Source: Lachnospiraceae bacterium (GTDB lineage Bacteria; Bacillota; Clostridia; Lachnospirales; Lachnospiraceae). From it: a stretch of 64,000 nt of DNA. The position numbers were made by a program, and so were the translations under genes. The DNA is taken from the NCBI GenBank assembly GCA_016282745.1, contig JAEELL010000086.1, positions 16,814 through 80,813 of the forward strand, given 5' to 3'. Shown here piece by piece: positions 1 to 9,374 of the stretch; position 1 is the first letter of the stretch, and the number at the start of each line of letters is the position of its first letter. Below the pieces are notes generated by a model. That model searched no databases. It saw nothing but the letters and a program-made list of their open reading frames with translations, and was not told where the DNA came from.

Positions 1-90
1 GTGGGATCGGTAGAAGTCTCTCAGGAGAATTAATGAAATTCGAAACAAAATAACAATTGATAGGATTTCTCAATAATGAAATCGTAGAAA

Positions 91-130
91 AAGAAGCGTT
101 GCAAATTAATTTTGTAACGCTTCTTTTTTT
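91..130. terminator. Bidirectional intrinsic terminator
   Basis: A 15-bp stem (arms about 91-105 and 111-125, AAGAAGCGTT pairing with AACGCTTCTT) has a T-run on the plus strand. On the minus strand the A-run at 88-92 gives a T-run too. It lies just past the stop of the minus-strand lipoprotein gene, so it can end that transcript and also any plus-strand transcript entering from the left. Confidence 0.8.
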
Positions 131-167
131 GCCTCATAAACCTTAAGGCTTATATACAATCATATTG

Positions 168-773
168 TTATTTAATTGTTTTTACTTTAGACCACTTACC
201 GTACTGTTTTCCGCTTGGAGTAAGAACGTAAGCTCTTGCTTTAACGAAATACTTTTTACCTGCTTTGAGTTTCTTTATCTTCTTAGATAATTTTTTTGAA
301 GTAGTAGTTTTTGTAACTTTCTTCTTGAATTTTTTAGAAGTAGAATACTTAATCTGGTAACCTGTTGCATAATTAACTTTCTTTAATTTGATTAAAGCTT
401 TGGTTTTTCCGGGCTTTAAGTATTTTGCCTTTGAGATTTTTGCTTTTGAAAGCTTTACTGATTTTATTAGTTCATCTGATGAAACAACACCGTTGCTGTC
501 AGATGCAGCTTCGACGGCAACAGTTGTAGCTTTGTTGCTATCGGTGTTTGCAGTAGTAGTGCTTGAATTCTGGTTTGTTGTCTGAGATTCTTTGCCGTTT
601 CCTGAATTTGTAGGTACTTCTGCAGTTGTTGTTGGTGCAAATTTGTCACCGAAAGGATTTGATATTACATCTCCGTCCTGTCCGTCTCCAAAAATAACTG
701 CGCCTGGAGCCATCATGCATCCTGAGAGAAGTACTACGGCAGATGTTAATGCTATTTTTTTTCTGATGTTCAT
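168..773 (-). CDS. Lipoprotein with C-terminal lysine-rich fibronectin-like module
   Basis: Small secreted protein of about 201 residues. The start at 773 is chosen because AAAGGAG lies about 9 bases upstream; an in-frame ATG further upstream has no such site. The N-terminus is a lipoprotein signal (MNIRKK, a hydrophobic stretch, lipobox LSGC with Cys19), so it should be lipid-anchored on the outer face of the membrane. A Ser/Thr/Asn-rich linker (roughly residues 50-95) follows. The last ~90 residues form a very lysine-rich beta module with motifs GYQIKYS, KKYFVKARAY and WSKVK, the same module that ends the adjacent glucanase and two proteins at 34-41 kb. Function unknown; binding to anionic wall polymers or glycans is an inference. 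It lies 71 bases downstream of the glucanase gene with no visible terminator between, so co-transcription is likely. Confidence 0.8.
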   Translation of the reverse strand: MNIRKKIALTSAVVLLSGCMMAPGAVIFGDGQDGDVISNPFGDKFAPTTTAEVPTNSGNGKESQTTNQNSSTTTANTDSNKATTVAVEAASDSNGVVSSDELIKSVKLSKAKISKAKYLKPGKTKALIKLKKVNYATGYQIKYSTSKKFKKKVTKTTTSKKLSKKIKKLKAGKKYFVKARAYVLTPSGKQYGKWSKVKTIK

Positions 774-844
774 TTTTGTTAATCTCCTTTTTGTAATAAT
801 AATCATAAATTGCATATATTAAATTATTAATCTCTAATTATCAA

Positions 845-2302
845 CTATTTTACCTTAATCTTTTTAACCTTTGACCATGCACTGTATACTTTCTGGCCTG
901 TTGAGTCTAACTTGTAACCTCTTACTTTGAAGTAATATATTTTCTTTGACTTGAGAGATTTGACAGTTATTTTTGTTTTTGTAAGGTTGCTCTTTGTCTT
1001 TGCTTTCTTGGTAACTTTCTTATTAAGACCGTACTTTAGTTCATAGCCTGCATACTTGTCTGAAGACTTGAATGTGATTACAGCTGTTTTTTTCTTTTTG
1101 CTCTTTAATGACTTGATAGATGGTTTGGCACATGTTACAGCATCCCACTTCGCATACAAATCAAGAGTGTCTTCTTTTGTTGACTGGGTGAAGTCAAACG
1201 GTGTGTTATCTGATTTTACCCAACCACCAAATGTGTAGCCTGCTTTTGTAACTTCAGGAGCTTTGAGTAAATCGCCCTTTTTGACAGTTTCAGAACCTAC
1301 AACGTTATTGTCACTGTAATATTTTACTTCTGTGTTTGGCTTGTCAATATTGTTCCAGATGCTTGATTTGTTCCATGTTCCTGCATAAGTTGCACCAGGC
1401 TGTATCTCTTTGTTCTGGTAAACTCTGATGTAGTCAACAAACATTGTAGAACTTGTCCATGTGCTTGTAGGAACAGCTCCCTGAATAAAGTTTCCGCCTA
1501 TTGCAACGTTGAGAATAAAGTAGAAGTTGTGACCGTTGAATTCGTCATTTGCCGTAGACTGAATTGGTACTTTTACAATCTGCTTGTCATCAACGTAGAA
1601 GGTCATTTTTTCTTTATCCCATTCAACTGCATATACATGCCAGTCATCAATTGTGCCACCTGGAATAGGGAATCCGCTTCCCTGATTGCCTTCGCTATAT
1701 GGGTTTGATGCGTTCTTGTTCCAATGGAGTGTGGAAATAACAGAAGTAGCAGTGTTAGCGTGTTCCATAATATCTATTTCTCCACAAGATGGCCATCCAA
1801 GTGGTTCCTTGTCGCCTAACATCCAGAATGCAGGCCAAACACCTTTTTGCATTCCGTTTTCAAACTTGATACATGCTTCCATACGACCGTATTTAAATGC
1901 CTGTTTGCCGGATGTCTGTATTCTTCCTGATGTGTAAGAATAGCCTTCCTTTTCTTCTCTCTGAGCACGAATTGCAAGAGCTTTTCCGTCAGTAGATTTG
2001 CTTGTGGCATCGTTAGAAATATCTGCTATGAAAACGTTGTCTTTGGAATTGGTGTAGTATTCTTTCTCGTTATTGCCCCATCCGTTACGGTTTCCTATCT
2101 CGTAGTTCCATGTTTTTTGGTCGAGTTCGTTACCATCGAACTCATCGCTCCATACAAGGTTCTCATAAGTGTACCCATGAGCCTGAGCATATGAGTTTGT
2201 TGGATCCGGAGCAGCTGCAACGCCAGTTACTGTAAGCGGAGATACTGCTAATGACATTGCAAGCAGTGATACCCCTGTAAATTTTGTGATTTGTTTCTTC
2301 AT
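845..2302 (-). CDS. Secreted GH16 beta-glucanase (licheninase/laminarinase type)
   Basis: Extracellular glycoside hydrolase family 16 enzyme, expected to cut beta-1,3 or mixed beta-1,3/1,4 glucans. 485 residues: signal peptide (1-30, ending near VAAAPD), GH16 domain (about 45-295) with the catalytic ExDxxE motif GEIDIMEHA (Glu175 nucleophile, Asp177, Glu180 acid/base), a Listeria-Bacteroides type repeat (about 327-388, with GYTFGGW and LYAKWD), then the lysine-rich fibronectin-like C-terminal module (about 392-485, ending WSKVKKIKVK). GGAGGA sits upstream of ATG 2302. No LPxTG sorting signal is visible, so the two C-terminal domains may hold the enzyme at the surface or on substrate. The exact glucan cannot be read from sequence; the family assignment is firm. 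Confidence 0.92.
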   Translation of the reverse strand: MKKQITKFTGVSLLAMSLAVSPLTVTGVAAAPDPTNSYAQAHGYTYENLVWSDEFDGNELDQKTWNYEIGNRNGWGNNEKEYYTNSKDNVFIADISNDATSKSTDGKALAIRAQREEKEGYSYTSGRIQTSGKQAFKYGRMEACIKFENGMQKGVWPAFWMLGDKEPLGWPSCGEIDIMEHANTATSVISTLHWNKNASNPYSEGNQGSGFPIPGGTIDDWHVYAVEWDKEKMTFYVDDKQIVKVPIQSTANDEFNGHNFYFILNVAIGGNFIQGAVPTSTWTSSTMFVDYIRVYQNKEIQPGATYAGTWNKSSIWNNIDKPNTEVKYYSDNNVVGSETVKKGDLLKAPEVTKAGYTFGGWVKSDNTPFDFTQSTKEDTLDLYAKWDAVTCAKPSIKSLKSKKKKTAVITFKSSDKYAGYELKYGLNKKVTKKAKTKSNLTKTKITVKSLKSKKIYYFKVRGYKLDSTGQKVYSAWSKVKKIKVK

Positions 2303-2353
2303 GAAAATTCCTCCTTCGTTATATCCTTTTTTCTGAATGTTAATTAAGTTTCT

Positions 2354-2389
2354 TTATATAGTCTCTATATATAGTCTCTATATATTTTT
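2354..2389. repeat. Short AT-rich tandem repeat upstream of the glucanase gene
   Basis: Two copies of a unit close to TATATAGTCTCTA follow each other in the 178-bp gap between the PBP gene and the glucanase gene. On the minus strand they lie upstream of the glucanase start, so they may influence its promoter. No clear -35/-10 pair was identified. Confidence 0.45.
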
Positions 2390-2480
2390 TCTTTATTAAG
2401 CTTTTTTATTTATTCAGTTTCTTTCTTTTTTTGAATTGCTGTTTGTTGATTCTTTTTTGTTTTTATTTGCTTTAGAAGAA

Positions 2481-4916
2481 TCATCGTTTTTTCTTTTTGT
2501 CGCTGTCTGCCTTAGTTGTTGCTTTTTCAGCGGTTGTTTTTGTTCCACCGTGATAAGTGCAGTATTTTGTAGGCTCATCCCCTTTGTGGAATGTTTCTGT
2601 TCTGGTAGAAGGACAGTTGGAATTGGCGATATTTCCTGATGAATTACAAATCTTAAGTTCCACAACATCATCACCTTTGTCAAACTTCTTGTCTTCGTAA
2701 CCTTTCTTTTCGTCAATTCGATTCATAATCTTTGCCCATAACTTTTCGTGATAAACCTGATCTGAACCCAAATCTTTGTTTTCATCAAAGCCTGTCCAGA
2801 TTGAAGCGGCGAGATATGGTGTGTATCCACAGAACCATAAGTCGTAAGAACTTGAAGTAGTACCTGTCTTACCGGCTGCAGCCATTGAACCTGCCAATTT
2901 ACATGACCTACCTGTTCCTTCAGTTACAACGCTCTCCATTGCTGTTGTGAGAAGGTCTGCAGTAGACTCCTTCAATACAGTGTGAGTAGTAGGAGTGGTA
3001 TTATCTAAAAGAATACGACCATCCTCATCCACTACCTGTGAATAAAATACAGGTCGTGTATAAACGCCTTTGTTGGCAATAGTTGCATAAGCGGCTGTCA
3101 TTTCAAGATTTGTTACACCGTCTGTAATACCGCCAAGGGCAAGAGCCTGCTGAATATCGGAAACAACAGAACCGTCCTCCTCAGTACGTTTTGAAACCAA
3201 TGTGGAAAGACCAAAGTTCTCAAGATATTCAAAACCAAGTTTTGGAGTGATATCGGTAAGAACTTTTACGGCACAGACGTTCATGGAATCTGCAATAGCT
3301 TTTTTTACTGTTACGCTTCCTCTGTATCCGCGATACCAGTTATTTACAGGACGACCATTCTTGTATTTGAAAGGTTCGTCAACAATCTTTGTGTTGAGAG
3401 TGTAACCCATTGTGTCAATGGCAGGAGCATATGTGGATAATACCTTAAATGTAGAACCCGGCTGTCTTGTTGACTGAGTTGCTCTGTCAAGGGAAAGACT
3501 AACCTTCTTGTCTCCACGTCCGCCGACTATTGCTTTGACATATCCTGTCTTTGGATCCATTACAGTAAATGAAACCTGAGGCTGAGGAGTGTAGTAGAGA
3601 GTTTCAAATTCCTGATCTCCCTCTGCAAGTCCGTCCGGATGAAGGTATTTTTTGTACTGTTTAACACATTTCTTTGCTTCTTCTTTAGATGGGAAAATAA
3701 GCTTGAAAGCAGATTCACCAAGCAAAGTCTTATGGTAATAGTTGATGTAACTCTCTGAATAATTGTCAGAGGTTCCGTCTTTATGAAGTACTGTATAAGC
3801 CCAGTTTATTGACCAGTATACATTTGGCGGGTAATTGGAATCGTTTGAAAGTTCTTCATCACAAATCTTCTGAATATCCGAATCCATGGTGCTGTATACT
3901 TTGAGACCACCACTGTACAATGCGTTATAGGCCTGAGTGTAAGTGTAGCCTTTCTGTTCCTGTAAATCTTCCAGAACCTGATTGATTACTTCATCAACGA
4001 AGTATGAGTAGGTGCTGTTGTCTTTTTTTGTAATTTTTGCATCCACCGACTGAATCTTGTCATATACTGAATCATCAAGGGCCTCTTCATACTGTTCCTG
4101 AGTGATATGACCGTTCTCTCTCATGTACTCGAGTATTGTATCACGTCTTTGTTTATTTTTTTCCGGATGAGTAATAGGATTGTTGCCACCGGGATTCTGT
4201 GTTATAGCAGCGATGATGGCACATTCGGAAACGCTCAGCTCACTGACATTTTTATTAAAATATCTGAGAGAAGCAGCCTGTACACCCAAGGTGTTTGCAC
4301 CTAAGTTGATGGTGTTGAGATAGGTTTCAAGTATGGTCTCTTTTGAAGTCTCTTTTTCTAACTGAACGGCCAGGTATTGCTCCTGAATCTTTCTTCTGAG
4401 GGAGGCTCCAAGTGAACTCTCCTCAGTCCAATCAGTAAATACGTTGTTCTTCAGAACCTGCTGGGTAATGGTACTACCACCCTGTGAAAGACCATGATTT
4501 ACAACCGCAGTATAGACAGCTCGTCCTATACCCTGAAGGTCAATACCGTTATGCTCATAGAAACGCTCATCTTCGATATCGATAAATGCCCATTTCAGAT
4601 ATTCGGGTACATCTTTGATGGAAATCTTGATACGGTTAGAACCCGATGTGACAAGTTTTGCCATGGATTTGTTGTCCTTGTCAAAAACGGTTGTTGAATA
4701 TGAGGAAGGAACAATGGACACTTCGTGAATGGAAGGTGCCGAATCTATAAGTCCCTTAACCATGCCGATGCAAAAAAATCCGGCTGTAACCGATGCAAGT
4801 ATGATAGTGTATAAAAGGAGTTTAAAAAGTGAAAACAGAGAACGTGTTGTAAGTTTGTTCTGAGTAGATACTAATTCCTTTTGTTTATCAATTGTTTTTT
4901 TGTAACTGAAATTCAT
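2481..4916 (-). CDS. Class A penicillin-binding protein (transglycosylase/transpeptidase)
   Basis: Bifunctional peptidoglycan synthase (PBP1a family) that polymerises lipid II and crosslinks stem peptides on the outer membrane face. 811 residues: cytoplasmic tail, one membrane segment (about 30-55), GT51 domain with the catalytic EDERFYEHNG motif (Glu115) and QGGSTITQQ (145-153), then the transpeptidase domain with STFK (Ser488 nucleophile, Lys491), SMN (544-546) and KTGT (683-686). GGAGG lies before ATG 4916. The C-terminus is a low-complexity Lys/Thr/Asp tail ending at an A-rich run. In the +1 frame the same kind of polar tail continues about 23 residues to 2414, so the tail length may differ between strains. 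The function call is firm. Confidence 0.95.
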   Translation of the reverse strand: MNFSYKKTIDKQKELVSTQNKLTTRSLFSLFKLLLYTIILASVTAGFFCIGMVKGLIDSAPSIHEVSIVPSSYSTTVFDKDNKSMAKLVTSGSNRIKISIKDVPEYLKWAFIDIEDERFYEHNGIDLQGIGRAVYTAVVNHGLSQGGSTITQQVLKNNVFTDWTEESSLGASLRRKIQEQYLAVQLEKETSKETILETYLNTINLGANTLGVQAASLRYFNKNVSELSVSECAIIAAITQNPGGNNPITHPEKNKQRRDTILEYMRENGHITQEQYEEALDDSVYDKIQSVDAKITKKDNSTYSYFVDEVINQVLEDLQEQKGYTYTQAYNALYSGGLKVYSTMDSDIQKICDEELSNDSNYPPNVYWSINWAYTVLHKDGTSDNYSESYINYYHKTLLGESAFKLIFPSKEEAKKCVKQYKKYLHPDGLAEGDQEFETLYYTPQPQVSFTVMDPKTGYVKAIVGGRGDKKVSLSLDRATQSTRQPGSTFKVLSTYAPAIDTMGYTLNTKIVDEPFKYKNGRPVNNWYRGYRGSVTVKKAIADSMNVCAVKVLTDITPKLGFEYLENFGLSTLVSKRTEEDGSVVSDIQQALALGGITDGVTNLEMTAAYATIANKGVYTRPVFYSQVVDEDGRILLDNTTPTTHTVLKESTADLLTTAMESVVTEGTGRSCKLAGSMAAAGKTGTTSSSYDLWFCGYTPYLAASIWTGFDENKDLGSDQVYHEKLWAKIMNRIDEKKGYEDKKFDKGDDVVELKICNSSGNIANSNCPSTRTETFHKGDEPTKYCTYHGGTKTTAEKATTKADSDKKKKR

Positions 4917-5105
4917 TTTGATTTAGCCTCCTAACATCTAATACATTATAACAAAAACAAAAAATTAAATAAAGAGAAATATTATATTATAAATAAGAAG
5001 ATATTGTAGAGATTTGGTTGCTATTGAAAAATGCTGTAATAAAATGTAAAATGATATCTATTCAGGCGTACATAATAAATAAAATTAGTGTTTACAGAGG
5101 TGATT

Positions 5106-5738
5106 ATGAGCGAATCATACAAAATATTATTTGAAGGAAAGACTGCAGAGATAGTCGAAAAGAAATCCAGATTTATATCATATATGTTGCCGGTTGAAAG
5201 TGCAGATGAAGCAATGGAATTTGTTGAAAAAATCAAGAAGCAGAACTGGGATGCGAGACATAACTGTTATGCTTTTGTGATTGGTCAGAACAATGAACTT
5301 CAGAAGTTTTCTGACGACGGTGAGCCGGGCGGAACCGCAGGAAAACCTATGCTTGATGTTCTGCTTGGAGAAGGTATTCACAATTGCATTGTGGTAGTTA
5401 CCAGATATTTCGGTGGGGTGCTTCTTGGTACCGGAGGGCTTGTGAGAGCGTACAGCAAAGCGGTAAAGGAAGGCATTAATGCTTCCATAATAAAAGAAAA
5501 AGTATTTGGTGAGGAGTTAAATATTACAACCGATTATAATGGAATTGGTAAGATACAGTATATTATTTCCGAAATGGGAATAAAAATACATGAGGAAGAA
5601 TATACTGAGGTGGTTACTGTTAATCTCAAAATAAGAAAAAGTGACTGTGACAGATTTGTAAACCGGATTACAGAGGCAACTGCAGGAAAGGCAATTGTAA
5701 ATGACAGGGAAGAATGCTGGTTTCTCGAAGAAGCATAG
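5106..5738 (+). CDS. YigZ/IMPACT family protein
   Basis: UPF0029/IMPACT-family protein of about 210 residues. Seen: DARHNCYAFVIG, FSDDGEPGGTAGKPML and VVTRYFGGVLLGTGGLVRAYS, the hallmark motifs of the N-terminal IMPACT domain, followed by an alpha/beta C-terminal domain. Family members are cytoplasmic and are linked to translation or nucleotide-related functions, but the biochemical role is not settled. ATG 5106 is chosen over an upstream in-frame ATG because GAGGTG lies 5-10 bases before it. It is divergent from the PBP gene and precedes the PAP2 phosphatase gene. Confidence 0.88.
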   Translation: MSESYKILFEGKTAEIVEKKSRFISYMLPVESADEAMEFVEKIKKQNWDARHNCYAFVIGQNNELQKFSDDGEPGGTAGKPMLDVLLGEGIHNCIVVVTRYFGGVLLGTGGLVRAYSKAVKEGINASIIKEKVFGEELNITTDYNGIGKIQYIISEMGIKIHEEEYTEVVTVNLKIRKSDCDRFVNRITEATAGKAIVNDREECWFLEEA

Positions 5739-5841
5739 ATAGCGAAAAGAAGGATAGAAAAATTGCAGAAAAACAGAAAAGAAGAGTAAAGACAGAAAAA
5801 ACAATACGGGAAGAAATAAAAAAGGAAAGCGTTTTTGAAAT

Positions 5842-6741
5842 ATGGAAATTTTGGAATATTTACAGACAGTTAGAACACCTGTGGGTGAAAAACTGAATAT
5901 GTTATTTTCAGTATTGGGACAGGAAGCGGTGGTTATTGCCGTTATGTGTCTCGTGTTCTGGTGCATTGATAAAAAGTTTGGATACAGAATTGCATTTTCT
6001 TTTTTTCTGTCCGGAGTGACGGTTCAGATATTAAAGATTATTTTTAAGGTGCCAAGACCGTGGATTCTCAGTAAGTCCATTGTTCCAAGTGAGTGGGCGA
6101 AATCCGGAGCTACAGGGTATTCGTTCCCGAGCGCACACACACAGAGCGCTACTTCCTTGTATGGAACATTAGCTTACAACATCAGAAAGAAGGCTTTTCA
6201 GTTTCTGATGCTCATTATAATTCTGCTTGTGGCATTTTCAAGATTATATTTTGGCGTGCATACACCTTTAGACGTTTCGGCGGCTCTTGTTCTTTCGTTT
6301 ATGATAACAGTGGGAGTAAACTTTGCAATTGACAGCGGATTTGTTTATAAGTTTTCGAGAGAACAGATACTTGCAGTATTGCTGATTGTTCCTATGCTTA
6401 TGGTGGTCGTTGCGGTGGTTCAGTTAAAGTTTCTATTTGCTGATTCCGAAAATCTTTTAGATCTGGTAAAGAGTGCGGGAGCTGCACTTGGATTTAGCCT
6501 TGGATGGTATTTTGAAGGCAAATATGTAGATTTTGAGGCTTCGATGGGAAGCGTGCCACAAAAAATAATCAGAGTGGTGGCAGGAATGTTGTTGATTTTT
6601 CTAATAAGAAAACTAATGAAACCGATTGAGAGTACAATAGTTTACTTTGGTTTTGTGAGATATTTTGTAATGTTGTTTGTGGGAATTTATTTATATCCTA
6701 TGATTTTTGATAAATTAACAAAAGTAAATAAGAAGAGTTAA
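5842..6741 (+). CDS. Membrane PAP2-family phosphatase
   Basis: Integral membrane phosphatase of the PAP2/acid phosphatase superfamily, 299 residues with about seven or eight hydrophobic segments. The three signature motifs are present in order: KIIFKVPRP (KxxxxxxRP), FPSAHTQS (PSGH variant with Ala) and SRLYFGVHTPLD (SRxxxxxHxxxD). Such proteins dephosphorylate lipid phosphates such as undecaprenyl pyrophosphate, phosphatidate or PGP; the substrate is not decidable here. Undecaprenyl-PP recycling is plausible given the nearby PBP gene, by inference only. AAAGGA lies upstream of ATG 5842. Confidence 0.88.
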   Translation: MEILEYLQTVRTPVGEKLNMLFSVLGQEAVVIAVMCLVFWCIDKKFGYRIAFSFFLSGVTVQILKIIFKVPRPWILSKSIVPSEWAKSGATGYSFPSAHTQSATSLYGTLAYNIRKKAFQFLMLIIILLVAFSRLYFGVHTPLDVSAALVLSFMITVGVNFAIDSGFVYKFSREQILAVLLIVPMLMVVVAVVQLKFLFADSENLLDLVKSAGAALGFSLGWYFEGKYVDFEASMGSVPQKIIRVVAGMLLIFLIRKLMKPIESTIVYFGFVRYFVMLFVGIYLYPMIFDKLTKVNKKS

Positions 6742-6812
6742 TGGTTCGTATTTATATCGCATATGATAAAGATTATCCAAAAAGCTTAACTGTTGCAAAA
6801 GAAAAAAGGGGA

Positions 6813-6841
6813 TTGAAAAAAATAAAAAAAGTGCTTACAAT
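6813..6841 (+). promoter_or_regulatory. Predicted sigma-A promoter for typA
   Basis: TTGAAA (6813-6818), 17-base spacer, TACAAT (6836-6841). A 9-bp hairpin (GATTGAAAC 6858-6866 pairing with GTTTCAATC 6877-6885) lies in the predicted leader between this promoter and the typA start. It has no T-run and could affect mRNA stability or regulation. Confidence 0.6.
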
Positions 6842-6934
6842 ATGACATGGCGTAAATGATTGAAACCTTTTTAACTGTTTCAATCCCGCAAACAGAAAAT
6901 ATTGTTACTGTATTTTTAAAGAAGGATAGGAAAA

Positions 6935-8758
6935 ATGATAAGAGAAGATGTAAGAAATGTGGCAATCATTGCCCACGTAGATCACGGAAAAACAACACTT
7001 GTTGACGAATTGTTGAAACAGAGTGGAGTCTTCAGGGAAAACCAGGAAGTTGCTGAGAGAGTTATGGACTCGAATGATATTGAAAGAGAGAGAGGAATCA
7101 CTATTCTTTCAAAGAACACGGCGGTAGTATACAAAAATACAAAGATTAATATTATTGACACTCCGGGACATGCGGATTTTGGTGGAGAAGTTGAGCGTGT
7201 ACTTAAGATGGTTAACGGAGTTATCCTTGTGGTTGATGCTTTTGAAGGAGCAATGCCACAGACAAAATTCGTACTTAGAAAAGCATTGGAACTTGAGCTT
7301 CCTGTTATCGTGTGTATTAACAAGATTGACAGACCTGAGGCAAGACCTACGGAAGTTATTGATGAGATTTTAGAATTGTTCATTGAACTTGACGCAAATG
7401 AAGAACAGTTAGACTGTCCTTTTGTATATGCTTCAGCAAAGGCGGGACATGCAGTACTTGACCTCAATGATATGCCTGAAGATATGGAGCCTTTATTTGA
7501 GACAATTATTAAATATATTCCGGCCCCTGAAGGTAATCCGGATGCGGATGTTCAGATGCTTGTAAGTACTATTGATTACAACGAATATGTTGGTAGAATC
7601 GGAGTTGGAAAGATTGACAACGGAACGCTCAAGGTTAATCAGGATGCAGTAATTGTAAATGCTCATGAGCCTGACAAAGCGCAGAAAGTTAAGATTTCAA
7701 AATTATACGAATTTGACGGACTTAACAAAGTTGAAGTTAAGGAAGCTACAGTGGGAGCTATCGTTGCCGTATCAGGAATTTCTGATATTCATATCGGAGA
7801 TACAATCTGTTCTCCGGAGAATCCACAGGCAATTCCATTCCAGAAGATATCAGAGCCAACAATTTCTATGCAGTTTATGGTAAATGACAGTCCCCTTGCA
7901 GGACAGGAAGGAAAGTTTGTAACATCAAGACACTTGAGAGACAGACTTTTCAAAGAATTAAATACAGACGTAAGTCTTAGAGTTGAAGAAACAGAAACTA
8001 CTGAGAGCTATAAAGTATCAGGAAGAGGAGAACTTCATCTTTCGGTTCTTATTGAAAATATGAGAAGAGAAGGCTTCGAGTTTGCAGTAAGTAAAGCTGA
8101 AGTTATCTACAAGGAAGATGAGAACGGCAAAAAACTTGAGCCAATGGAGCAGGTATTTATAGATGTTCCTGAAGAATTCTCAGGATCAGTAATTGAAAAA
8201 CTCAGCCAGAGAAAAGGCGAGTTGCAGAATATGGCACCGGGACAGGGAGGATACACAAGACTTGAGTTCTCAATTCCTTCAAGAGGTCTTATCGGTTACA
8301 GAGGAGAGTTCATGACAGATACAAAGGGTAACGGAATTCTTAACTCTGTGTTTGCAGGATACGGACCTTTCAAGGGTGAAATCCAGTACAGAAAACAGGG
8401 ATCGCTTATTGCTTTTGAAAATGGTGAAGCAATTACTTACGGTTTATTCAATGCACAGGAGAGGGGTACTTTGTTCATCGGACCGGGTGAGAAAGTATAT
8501 GCAGGAATGGTTATCGGACAGACAGGTCGTGCAGAAGATATAGAAGTAAATGTATGTAAGAAGAAACAGCTTACAAATACAAGAGCTTCAGGTTCTGATG
8601 AGGCGCTGAAACTTACACCTAAGAAAGTGCTTAGTCTTGAACAGTCTCTCGAGTTTATTGATACTGATGAACTATTAGAGATTACACCTGAAAACTTAAG
8701 AATCAGAAAGAAGATTCTTGATCCTACTCTCAGAAAGAGAGCTGCAATGAGAAAATAG
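6935..8758 (+). CDS. typA: Ribosome-associated GTPase TypA/BipA
   Basis: Translational GTPase of the elongation-factor family that binds ribosomes and supports 50S assembly and stress or cold growth. 607 residues, normal for TypA. G-motifs: AHVDHGKT (G1), RERGIT (effector region), DTPGHADF (G3), NKIDRPEARP (G4); then beta-barrel domain II, EF-G-like domains and the TypA-specific C-terminal domain with LTNTRASGSDEALKL. GGATAGG precedes ATG 6935. Appears monocistronic, with its own promoter and a long terminator hairpin downstream. Confidence 0.97.
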   Translation: MIREDVRNVAIIAHVDHGKTTLVDELLKQSGVFRENQEVAERVMDSNDIERERGITILSKNTAVVYKNTKINIIDTPGHADFGGEVERVLKMVNGVILVVDAFEGAMPQTKFVLRKALELELPVIVCINKIDRPEARPTEVIDEILELFIELDANEEQLDCPFVYASAKAGHAVLDLNDMPEDMEPLFETIIKYIPAPEGNPDADVQMLVSTIDYNEYVGRIGVGKIDNGTLKVNQDAVIVNAHEPDKAQKVKISKLYEFDGLNKVEVKEATVGAIVAVSGISDIHIGDTICSPENPQAIPFQKISEPTISMQFMVNDSPLAGQEGKFVTSRHLRDRLFKELNTDVSLRVEETETTESYKVSGRGELHLSVLIENMRREGFEFAVSKAEVIYKEDENGKKLEPMEQVFIDVPEEFSGSVIEKLSQRKGELQNMAPGQGGYTRLEFSIPSRGLIGYRGEFMTDTKGNGILNSVFAGYGPFKGEIQYRKQGSLIAFENGEAITYGLFNAQERGTLFIGPGEKVYAGMVIGQTGRAEDIEVNVCKKKQLTNTRASGSDEALKLTPKKVLSLEQSLEFIDTDELLEITPENLRIRKKILDPTLRKRAAMRK

Positions 8759-8812
8759 CACATCTCTTTTGTAAGAAAAAATATAAAAAAATCTCAGAAT
8801 TTAAGAAATAGA

Positions 8813-8863
8813 AAAATAAGGCAGAAAAATCTATCTTGCGAGATAGTTTTTCTGCCTTATTTT
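8813..8863 (+). terminator. Long intrinsic terminator after typA
   Basis: Nearly perfect stem of about 22 bp (AATAAGGCAGAAAAA... pairing with ...TTTTTCTGCCTTATT, one bulge) with a six-base loop and T-rich 3' side. It separates typA from the HTH regulator gene. Confidence 0.88.
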
Positions 8864-8969
8864 GTCTTTTTGTAAGATGTCGCAGTATATAAAATTAAGT
8901 GATTATTCAGCTTACAGACAAATGTTTCGAATATGCAGAGACAAAACGGTTGCCAATTACGAGGTGGAA

Positions 8970-9335
8970 ATGAAAGAGAAAACAAATGAATACAAAGGTT
9001 TCGATCTTACTGTATACCGGGAAAATTTAAAGAAACTGAGATTGAAAATGAATAAAACTCAAAAAGAAATGTCTGAGATGATAAATATGTCAGAAGAAGC
9101 ATGGGGCAAAAATGAGCGTGGGGAATGCGTACCTTCCACCGAGTTTCTTTTGAAATTGAATGTCAGCACAGGGGTTGATATCGGAACACTTTTCTTTGGT
9201 GGAAATGACACTAGAGAAAGAATGAATAAGATGTTGTGTGACATGTCAGATACAGACCGTTCGATACTTCTCCTTGAAATTGCAAAATTGTTAGGGGTGG
9301 AGGAGAGTATGGAACTTATCAGTAAACTTAGATAG
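8970..9335 (+). CDS. XRE-type helix-turn-helix regulator
   Basis: 121-residue cytoplasmic DNA-binding protein. A Cro/CI-type HTH covers about residues 12-70 (LKKLRLKMNKTQKEMSEMINMSEEAWGKNE, shown here as the region 17-46). A short helical C-terminal tail follows (SDTDRSILLLEIAKLLG). ATG 8970 is chosen because GAGGTGG lies just upstream; the open frame extends back to a TTG at 8862, but that start falls inside the typA terminator. It precedes the LytTR response regulator by about 40 bases and may be co-transcribed with it. Targets unknown. Confidence 0.75.
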   Translation: MKEKTNEYKGFDLTVYRENLKKLRLKMNKTQKEMSEMINMSEEAWGKNERGECVPSTEFLLKLNVSTGVDIGTLFFGGNDTRERMNKMLCDMSDTDRSILLLEIAKLLGVEESMELISKLR

Positions 9336-9374
9336 TTTTTGGGATTCAGTAGTATGTGAATGTATGAGGGTAAA

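Noticed and set aside
34..54. Tiny frame MKFETK near the window start with an AGGAG site
   Set aside because: Six codons only and no context; may be chance or the edge of something outside the window.
2414..2716. Separate 100-residue minus-strand gene overlapping the PBP end
   Set aside because: It lies in another frame of the PBP coding region and has no ribosome site; only its last ~23 codons are of interest as a frameshifted tail.
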